Source: Apiotrichum sp. Y4204 (taxonomy: Eukaryota; Basidiomycota; Tremellomycetes; Trichosporonales; Trichosporonaceae). Taken from it: a DNA stretch of 64,000 nucleotides. Both the position numbers and the translations under genes were made by a program. This document shows positions 56,886-64,000 of the stretch, piece after piece (positions within the stretch are counted from its first letter, which is position 1; each line of letters starts with the position of its first letter). A model generated the notes under the pieces. That model saw nothing but the letters and a program-made list of their open reading frames with translations. It was not told the DNA's origin and ran no database searches. The DNA lies in NCBI GenBank assembly GCA_025531455.1, contig JAMYHL010000007.1:248001-312000 (forward strand), written 5' to 3'.

Positions 56886-58034
56886 ATGTCGGCCTCGCGT
56901 CCCCTCTCCTACCTCTCGCGCCTCTCGCGCAGCGTCTACCTCTACCGCCCGGCCGGCGCTTCCACCGACCAGGCGCCCAAGCTCATCCTCCTCGCAACAT
57001 GGATGGGCGCACAGGACGCCCACATCGCAAAGTACATCGAGCCATACCGTCGCATGTACCCCGCCTCCCCGATCCTGCTGCTGCGTAACGAGGCGTCTGA
57101 CTTTTTTATCCCCCGCGACCGCTCTGCCGAGCTCCGGGCCGCCGCCGACGTCGTGCGCGCAGAGTTCCCCGACCTCGCCAAGCAGATCGCCGGGCCGAAT
57201 GGAAACGGACACGCAACTGAAAATGGAAATGGAAATGAAATGGTGGCGAACGGCGACGCGCACACGTACGCGGACGCAGTTATCAATGGCCCCCGCCGCC
57301 CGGAACTCCTCATCCACCTGTGGTCGAACGGCGGGAGCACGATGCTCTCCCGCCTCCGCTCCCTGCTTCTCCGCACTGCGCCCTCGGACGCGCCCGACGC
57401 ACCCGTCCTCCCAGCATACACTCTCGTCATGGACTCGGCGCCCGGATCGTTCCACTACCGCTCGGGATACTCTGCGTTCTCGCTCACGGCCCCGAAGTGG
57501 CTGAGGGGTGTGCTCTCGCCATTCCTCCACGCCTTTTGCTCGTGGTTCTGGCTCATCAGCCGCGTGCGCCGTCTCCGCGACTGGCTGTTCCGCGCCAAGG
57601 CTGCCGCAGCCGAGGCGAAGGCGGACGGCGGCGGCGGTTTGCAGGGTAGCGGCCCGCTGGAGCGCTCGGCCCTCACCCACAACGACCGCCGGTGGCTCCC
57701 CTCTGAGCTCCGCCGCACGTATGTGTACTCGGATTCGGACGCGCTCATACCCGCTACCGATGTGGAGAAGCATGCTGCGCAGGCCGAGGCGCGCGGGTTC
57801 AAGGTCCGTCGCGAGCTGTTCCACGGCACACCGCATATTGCCCACGCGCGCGTGGAGCCCGAGCGGTACTGGCGCATTGCGAGGGAGACGTGGGAGGGAG
57901 ACTCGAAGCCAGAGAGCAAAGACGCTAAGGAGGAGGTCGAGGATGAGGCGCCCACTGAGGCTGAGACGCCAGCAGAAGTGAAGGAGGAGCGGGCTGACTC
58001 GCCGACACTCCAGCAGTCTCAGGTGGCAGCTTGA
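56886..58034 (+). CDS. DUF829 / TMEM53-family protein
   Basis: Intronless, 382 aa. It carries the family opening (LILLATWMGAQDAHIAKYIEPY, residues 33-54), YTLVMDSAPGSFHY in the middle and RRTYVYSDSDALIPATDVEKHA near the end, followed by FHGTPHIAHARVEPERYW. These match the alpha/beta-hydrolase-like TMEM53/NET4 family, with Asp and His where a hydrolase would have them. In animals TMEM53 is a nuclear-envelope protein; fungal roles are not defined. A hydrophobic segment (LRGVLSPFLHAFCSWFWLIS, near 57510-57570) may insert in a membrane. An Asn/Gly-rich insert (GNGHATENGNGNE) and an acidic tail are not conserved-looking. Confidence 0.87.
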   Translation: MSASRPLSYLSRLSRSVYLYRPAGASTDQAPKLILLATWMGAQDAHIAKYIEPYRRMYPASPILLLRNEASDFFIPRDRSAELRAAADVVRAEFPDLAKQIAGPNGNGHATENGNGNEMVANGDAHTYADAVINGPRRPELLIHLWSNGGSTMLSRLRSLLLRTAPSDAPDAPVLPAYTLVMDSAPGSFHYRSGYSAFSLTAPKWLRGVLSPFLHAFCSWFWLISRVRRLRDWLFRAKAAAAEAKADGGGGLQGSGPLERSALTHNDRRWLPSELRRTYVYSDSDALIPATDVEKHAAQAEARGFKVRRELFHGTPHIAHARVEPERYWRIARETWEGDSKPESKDAKEEVEDEAPTEAETPAEVKEERADSPTLQQSQVAA

Positions 58035-58465
58035 TCTCGAGATCCCCCTTGCAGTGTACCCACGTGGAAGCATATACATAGACAGACAGTCCACATAGCA
58101 CAAGATCAGCAGCTTTGCGTACCGACTGGCCCACCTGGCCGGCTGTTGGTTACAGACTGTACTAAACTTACTGTCATGCTGGCTGACGAAATCCACTTAC
58201 CAATAGCCTTGACGCCGATCGTCCACATAACGCTGATCACAATCGGATCTTGTCCCTGTCGATCCTGTAAATCCCGCTGATCATGCTATTAGCGCTACTC
58301 AACTGAAACACAGATGATCGACGGGATCGACTGTGGGATTAGCGTCCTATGCTTAGAAAGGATCTGCTGTCAGCCAAAACAGCAGTCATCTGCCCTCTCG
58401 CCCCCAACATTGCCATTCCCCTCCGCCGAGCGATGCGGCCTGCCACTCTGCTCTCTCCAAGGGCT
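58035..58465. other. Intergenic
   Basis: About 430 bp between the DUF829 gene and the tRNA-Cys gene. Nothing supported. Confidence 0.5.
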
Positions 58466-58469
58466 AAAA
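58466..58469 (-). terminator. Pol III terminator of tRNA-Cys
   Basis: Four T on the minus strand directly after the discriminator T, five in a row in all. Confidence 0.75.
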
Positions 58470-58557
58470 AGTGATGACCGAGGTTTGAACTCGGGACCAA
58501 CAGATATATCGAGTCGACCCGTTGCAATCTGCTACTCTACCACTGAGCTATCACCAC
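58470..58557 (-). tRNA. tRNA-Cys (GCA) with 16-nt intron
   Basis: Read on the minus strand: acceptor stem GTGGTGA pairs fully with TCATCAC (one G-T), D-arm GCTC/GAGT, anticodon stem GCAGA/TCTGT, variable loop TGGTC, T-arm CCGAG-TTCAAAC-CTCGG and discriminator T at 58470. Anticodon GCA is at 58523-58525. A 16-nt intron (58506-58521) lies after position 37. The sequence GCAGATTGCA plus TCTGTTGGTC is the same as in other fungal tRNA-Cys genes. A run of T residues follows immediately (58466-58469) and should terminate Pol III. Confidence 0.95.
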
Positions 58558-59088
58558 CCTGAAAACCGCGCCGAGTCGCGCGCTCTGGCAGCGACGTTGG
58601 CAAGGTCAACAACGTTGTCCAGTTGTCTGCAAAATTCGGGAGGGAAGTAAAAACGCCACAGTGGAAAGCCGTCCACAGCGAGGCTGTTTCAAGAATATGC
58701 AGCGTGACGCCCCCACGCCCTGACCGAAGCTGCTAACATTACACAGCTACTGTACGCCCGGGGTATGTATGACGGCCGGCAGGTTTGATCAGGAAGGTCA
58801 GTTGCGCGCTCTGCACCACCACAGCGCGAGCCGCTCGGAGTGGACACATGACGGGCGTTCGATCTATTCCACCGTACCGGCCGCCTACTGCCTTATCACC
58901 ATATCAGACCTGACGATTGGTCGCGGACTCCCGCGCTCTTGGTAACCAATGACTAAACGCACAGTGCGTTGATTTGAGCATCACACATTGAACATATGAT
59001 ACCTATGATAAAAGATGCTGATGAGCGATAGTAGTAAGAGACACTAGTCCTGAAACAACTGGGATAGTTCACGAAAAACTGAAGACAG
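58558..59088. other. Intergenic
   Basis: 531 bp between the tRNA-Cys gene and the 3' end of the first surface-protein gene. Nothing supported. Confidence 0.5.
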
Positions 59089-60587
59089 CTAGAGCGCGCC
59101 GCCTTGCCGCGGCTGCCTGTACCTGGGAGGATTGATCATGCGGATGCGTCCCATATCGGTGTCGTGCCGAGGCGGTGCCGCCGTCGGCATCGCGCTTGCC
59201 GCGCTCGATTCTCCATCGCTCGTTCCGGTGATTGGCGGCTTCTCATCGGGCTCCAGTGGGGTGACATTGGGATCGTAACTGTCGTCCCACGACGAGTACT
59301 CTGTCGCCTCGTATCCGGCAGCCTCGTATCCTCGTTTACTGCTGCCGCCGGGGTAGAAGTGGTTGTCGTCGACAGACGGCACAGGAGGAAGCGGGAGAGG
59401 CGCTTTGACTGGGCCAGTCTCGTAATCGTGCGTGGAGACGAAGGGGTCGGGCGCATGCTCGGCCATTTCGTCGTAAAAGACGAACTTTCCGTGATCGTTC
59501 TCCGCCCGCCGGGCCTTTGCGCGACGGCGCATGAGGCAAAGGCCGAGGAGAAGCAAAAGGAGAAGGAAGACAATAACGCCAATGACAACCCCGGCGATTC
59601 CCCCGCCGCTCAGCCTCTTTGAGTTTTCAGCGCCCGCTCCCATAATGTTTGCGGTGTCGGTGGGGGATGCAACGGACGTGTTCGACAATAGAGTTGTCGG
59701 ACTGGTAGCAGTGACTACTACTGTCGACAATGCCGCGGCGGACGACGACACGTTCATTGTCGATGAGACGTTGACTGAAGATGTTGCGCCAGTTGATGCC
59801 GAGGTCCATGTCATCCAGGGGGTCAAGGACGTGGTCAGTTCCTGTGAGGTTGAAGTTGACGACTCGATCTGTGATGTCGCGGAAGTCATGACTACGGACG
59901 GCGGCGGCGGCGCTTCCGTTGATGACGATGGAGAAGGTTGCGGAGAGGGCGACGGCTCCTCGGGAAGTCCAGTATCACAGTGGCCAGCGATAATTGGAAC
60001 ATAAACGCGGCTGACTTTTTCGATAGTGTTGTTGAGACTGCCTGGCACTGGATCATCGGCTATGACACCCATCAGGAGCGTATATCCAGCCTTCAGCCCG
60101 TCCTTCTCGGTATACTCCACGAGCACATCACGACTGCGTTGTTCTTTTCTAACGTCCATGGCCTTTGAATCCGGGGCTGACGGTCCGTTCGGACTAATCA
60201 TGCTGATCCACCTTGTGTTGTTAGTACGTGCAAACAGGCGGGTTCGGAATTACTGTATGCTTCGCGTCGCTTGGACAGGTATGGTCTGTCGGCTGTTGGA
60301 TGCAGCAATCCAGTAGCTAAATGTACGTACACACGAACATAACTTGCAGTGACGTTGCCAAACGACCACAACGTCTTTCCTGTCTCGCAGACTATCACGT
60401 CAGTTTGAACCGCGTCGACTGCACCGACTGCCTCTCCATTGCTCACCATGAGATGGAACGTCAAAGGTGACCCAGTCGCCTGAGGCGACCGTAACGCGCC
60501 ATGGGTTGAATTCAGCCATGTTAGTGGCGTTCTGGGAGAGAGATGGAGGTACTGTGTTGATCTAAAGTGGGGAGACGAAGAGGTCAT
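59089..60587 (-). CDS. Single-pass Ser/Thr-rich surface protein A
   Basis: Two exons on the minus strand: 60587-60331 and 60211-59089; 459 aa as modelled. An ectodomain of about 165 residues (including VQTDVIVCETGKTLWSFGNV, VRVWISMISPNG across the splice, and VYVPIIAGHCDTG) is followed by a Pro/Ser/Thr-rich stalk with N-glycosylation sites. One strong transmembrane segment (GIAGVVIGVIVFLLLLLLLG, near 59540-59600) with a basic stop-transfer RRRAKARR comes next. The cytoplasmic tail is Pro/Tyr/Asp-rich. This layout matches fungal wall or stress sensors of the Mid2 type, but without WSC or EGF motifs. The modelled N-terminus (MTSSSPHFRSTQYL) has no signal peptide; an acceptor-like CTTTAG upstream suggests a missed first exon. 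It is divergent from surface protein B. Confidence 0.72.
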
Positions 60588-61725
60588 GTCCAGTCAACAG
60601 AGGTTTATCACAGAAGCTGCGGTTTAGCTTCGGTCCCCTCTTCCTAGCCTCCAGTGTCAGTTATCCCTCTATACCACCTTTTTTCACCCGACTCTTGGGC
60701 TCCTGTTTCTGGCCTTTGGCATCCATACGGCAGTCTCTGTCCTGATGCTCTAGCCTGTGGTATCTGAGCGCCAGCAGACGATCCGGCTAGCAGGTGAAGC
60801 CAGGAACAGGAGAACCGGATCTGAAAGTGTGGTGGGTTTAGGGTGCCTGGATATTAACGTAACTTCACCGGGTCAAGAATGGTAAGCTCTCCTTCAGGTA
60901 CTGTATGGTAAGAGCTTTCCTCGGACTGATTCTTCCATTATGCGACTCTTGTCAACGTGGGCGATAGCTGGGAAAACATGAAGAGCTCAAGAGTTCTGTG
61001 AGGGTACGGTAGTGACTTGTGTTCGTCAGGGAGGTACCTCTTCTTGCCGCATCGTATACAGGGCATTTCAACCGTTACTGAGCACTACTGCCCTCATTTA
61101 CCCCGCTAACAAGCGCGTGGACGACATAACCGCGTCTCTTCCGTCCCATCCCGCATGGTCTGGAGTAGCCATGGAAGCCAGGGACAAGCTTCAGTGGTTC
61201 TCAATCGTTGCAGCTTTGGACACCCAGGCCACGGCACCTCGACATGGGAGGTTTGTGATGGACTTCCCGCACAGCAGGGTAGGGCGTTTCATCTTCTAGG
61301 GTATGAGCAAGAAAGCCAGAGGAAGGAAAAACTCGAGATGGACTCGCAAACAACACACAGCCACATGGACAAAGTGATCCATCCTCATGCTGAACCCTCC
61401 CCGCTCTCCTGGAGATTATGTGACTATCAGAGCAGAGAGCGGAGAGATCAAGTATAACTGCTAAAGCAGCACAGGGCACCGCCCCCCAGCTCCATGGTAC
61501 GTCAAGCTGTTTCTGCGACTATCCGGTCCCCATTCACTTATCCAACACTTTCAGATACATATCGGAGCTTTACTCACCTCACGACACTATCATCACTCAT
61601 ATCTTCACTTGATAAGCGGTGGCGGATCGCATCTATGCCGACATTTTGTCGAACTTCTACTACAAGCTCGCCCAAAAACATTCGTATTGCAGGCTGCGTC
61701 GGCGACGAGAAACCCGGCACCCACA
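60588..61725. promoter_or_regulatory. Divergent region between surface-protein genes A and B
   Basis: 1.14 kb between the two divergent starts. It may also hide a first exon for gene A; I could not find one that encodes a signal peptide. Confidence 0.45.
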
Positions 61726-63354
61726 ATGTCACCACCCCTTAGCTTGTTAGACTTGCAACTATGGGTGGTATTGTTGCTATGGGTGCCCGTCAATGCCAGC
61801 CTCTTTCCTCCAAATGAACTGGGTCTGGGTCCATCGAGTGTCTCCACTTGTGGTAGCGCGACCTGGACTTGGACTCCTGCGGATATTAGGTTTGTTGTGT
61901 GAGTAGGTCCACCTCTGTCTTCTTGTAACGAAGCTTACAGTTGCAGTGCAATCGACAAACTTGTCGGAGGAGCCGGCGGTCGTCGCTCCATGGCCATATC
62001 AGATATCTCTGGCGAGTCACCGTTCACATGGCAAGTGACGAACGTGAATCCTGGTGACATGGTTATCTTCTACGTCCGAACTGCGTCACAGTACCAAGAA
62101 TTGAGCCCGATACCTGTTGTCGACGGCTGTGCTGCTGCGACATCCGAAGCCGCACCCGCTCCCTCTCCTTCCCCAGAGCCCTCTCCGCAACCGCAAGTAC
62201 AACCATCACAGCAATCTTCAGCGTCACCGCCGGAGTCATCAGCCCCGCCTCCAGAGTCATCCGCGCCACAGCTCTCTTCGGCAAGCCAGATAACTCAACC
62301 GTCAGTCTCCGTGCAACCTCAACTATCGGCCTCAGCACCATCTCCTTTATCAAATTCCACCATCGTAACTGTATTCGCACAGCCCAACAGAACATCTTCG
62401 AATCCTTTACCATCGGCAACCTCGTCCGCGCTTTCGCAGGACGCTGCAAATTCGGGCTCCAGAGGAATTGCACCTGGCGCAGCTGCCGGAATAGCCATAG
62501 CGATTGTGGCGGTCCTTGTGGCTGTTGTTCTGGCCTGGTTCTTTGTCCGACGCCGTCGCCAGCGCGAGCGTGAGAGTGCGAAATCAAAACTTAACGTTCC
62601 GGCCTTTGAGATTGATGGCGACGACGATTCGTCAATGACCCACTCGGCAATGCGATCCAGCCACTCGTCCAGCACTTCACCTTTCCTCGCCACCAACTCT
62701 GTCATACTCTCGCCTCCATCATCGGTGCCGAGCCAGCGATCACACACTGTGTCTGCGCCATCAGAGACTGAGACTCTCGCGGACTATCACCACCCCGCAG
62801 GGTCCTCGGCCTCGCGATCATCTTCGTCTGGACGACGTGGCGGTGCCCAACGCCAGATGTCGACACGTCCTCGTCCCGGAGGCCCGCGCGCACCCTCCAT
62901 CATGTCCTCGACAGACCATCCCCCACCCGTGGTTGCAGATGATGGCGAGCTTCTGCCTCCGCTCTACGACCCCGCATGGGAGCAGGAGTTCAATGAGGAG
63001 GAATCACGCTGGGAGGGCCAGTCGATGTGGGAGGACGGGTCGCAGTGGGGCCGGGAAACACAGAACGGCTCGAATGCGCCACCAATGCCTCCTATGCCAG
63101 CCGCGCATTCCCACGGCGGTTCAAACAGTCGCCGGGTTAGCCGACAACCTCCTTTACGAGCGATCCACGACCCTGACCCCCTGCCTCCGTCGTCGCCGAC
63201 CCAGTCCACTGGATCACGATGGACGGTCGTGCAGTCCGAGGACGCCCGCCCGAGCTCGCCTACAGAGTCGGTTGGATCGCAATGGACAGTCATGAGGTCC
63301 GAGGCCGGTGGAGCTCCCGCTTCACGTCCCCCGGGTTTCTCTCACGCGCTCTAG
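61726..63354 (+). CDS. Single-pass Ser/Pro-rich surface protein B
   Basis: Two exons, 61726-61898 and 61947-63354, with a 48-nt intron; 526 aa. A clear signal peptide (hydrophobic LWVVLLLWVPVNA, residues 12-24) is followed by a small ectodomain with two or three cysteines (STCGSATWTWTPAD ... WQVTNVNPGDMVIFYV ... VVDGC), a stalk of Ser/Pro/Glu/Gln repeats, one transmembrane segment (about 230-255) with RRRRQRERE after it, and a 260-residue cytoplasmic tail. The tail has LPPLYDPAWEQEFNEEESRWEG, and near its end two copies of a TGSRWTVVQSED-type unit (STGSRWTVVQSEDARPSSPT, then SVGSQWTVMRSE). Possibly a cell-surface sensor; the tail motifs may bind partners. Family unknown. Confidence 0.82.
63222..63305 (+). 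repeat. Tandem WTV-motif duplication in surface protein B tail
   Basis: Two similar units encoding S-T/V-G-S-R/Q-W-T-V-V/M-Q/R-S-E lie about 20 codons apart at the C-terminal end of the tail. Confidence 0.7.
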
Positions 63355-63827
63355 ATGAGACTCATCACTTGAGACTGAACATTTTCTTGTCTACATTAGA
63401 ACATTACCTTCATCTACATCGGATACCTTGCACCATGGAATACCCTCCCACTGTCGGATAATTAATTTAGGTAGTTGCATGTGATAGTCATCGAGACTCA
63501 TGTCAATATCTTGCGCTCACCGGTTTTCACACTGTTCTATCATGAGCGACCAGTGCAAGTGACGGACAGGCTCTCTGCCTGTCCGTGCCCACGATTCTCG
63601 TCCTTTCGCCACACCATGGCCAAATCCAGTCTACTGTACCATACCATCATATTGCATCTGCTGCGGATCGCAAGAAATGCTGCTGAAATTAAGAGCCTAA
63701 GGCCACTTTGAAGGGCACTGTAGGAATTGGGGGAACAACATCGATGAGCTGGAGGAGCACGACGCCAACTGATTCCATATGGACATCCCGGGGAAGTACG
63801 TACCAGTGCCGTCAGTGAAACCCTGGG
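63355..63827. other. Intergenic, convergent 3' region
   Basis: 473 bp between the surface-protein B stop and the edge gene. Nothing supported. Confidence 0.5.
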
Positions 63828-64000
63828 TTAAAACGGCATCGATAGGGGTGCAAAGTCTGGCGGTTGGTAATAAGCAAAATTGTTCCAGAGGTCCAAACGA
63901 CCTACTTGCTTGAGTTTATTTGTGTCCAATGTGCTTCCCATGTCATTCAGTGCATCGAGCATGAGGGTGGCCAGGGCAGGGCGGGTTTGCATCCTTGCAC
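63828..64000 (-). CDS. 3' end of an unrecognised gene, truncated by the window edge
   Basis: The minus-strand frame runs from the window edge to a TAA at 63828-63830, about 57 codons. It reads RPALATLMLDALNDMGS, then LKQVGRLDLWNNFAYYQPP and ends FAPLSMPF. Its amino-acid composition is protein-like, with no repetitive or promoter-type sequence. The family is not recognised from so short a piece, and the last exon could instead end at a splice site near the stop. Confidence 0.5.
   Translation of the reverse strand, partial: ARMQTRPALATLMLDALNDMGSTLDTNKLKQVGRLDLWNNFAYYQPPDFAPLSMPF

Noticed and set aside
58845..58880. B-box-like GGGCGTTCGATC suggesting another tRNA
   Set aside because: No A box or cloverleaf can be built around it.
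60431..60458. 28-nt intron in surface protein A joining the VTVASGDWVTFDV frame
   Set aside because: A continuous frame of 130 codons exists without it, and 28 nt would be shorter than any other intron here; kept only as an alternative.

Overview
The window reads as nuclear DNA of a basidiomycete yeast, most likely a tremellomycete of the Trichosporonales/Cryptococcus kind. The evidence is high GC with strongly GC-ending codons, closely packed genes on both strands, many very short GT-AG introns (mostly 31-45 nt, often with a CTAAC/CTAAT branch site just before the acceptor), a CAP59/CMT1-family glycosyltransferase typical of capsule-forming relatives, and intron-containing tRNA genes. The species assignment is inference; the gene identities rest on the translated exons.

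Left part (1-16.8 kb): the 3' part of an ArfGAP gene (+); SUB2/UAP56 mRNA-export helicase (-); a 3.2 kb leader/promoter region; a 1,696-residue intronless SNF5 subunit of SWI/SNF (+); an unrecognised ankyrin-like gene (-); and the ribosome-biogenesis helicase DBP4 (+). Middle-left (16.8-26.1 kb) is gene-poor: one proline-rich hypothetical gene (-), one tRNA-Ile with an intron, and no other gene that I can support.

Centre (26.1-41.2 kb): a small secreted cysteine-rich peptide gene resembling a CS-alpha-beta defensin; the eEF1A lysine methyltransferase EFM6; TFIID subunit TAF7 with an RG-repeat N-terminus; a lysine-rich LRR protein divergent from mitochondrial ribosomal protein bL9m; a CMT1/CAP59-type mannosyltransferase with a charged insert; a DUF726/MIL1-type putative hydrolase; and a single-pass membrane protein.

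Right part (41.2-64 kb): an LRR-like hypothetical gene divergent from vacuolar alpha-mannosidase AMS1 (10 exons, one GC-AG intron); a sequon-rich tail-anchored protein; an MFS DHA1 transporter; a mitochondrial MMT-type cation diffusion facilitator; a DUF829/TMEM53 protein; a tRNA-Cys with an intron; two divergently transcribed single-pass Ser/Thr/Pro-rich surface proteins; and the edge of an unrecognised gene.

Most genes are housekeeping and form no pathway cluster. The accessory-looking elements are the defensin-like peptide (26.1 kb), the sequon-rich tail-anchored protein (50.0 kb), the divergent surface-protein pair (59-63.4 kb) and the proline-rich hypothetical (18.9 kb). Exon coordinates were derived by hand from splice sites and frame continuity. 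Every multi-exon model sums to a whole number of codons.
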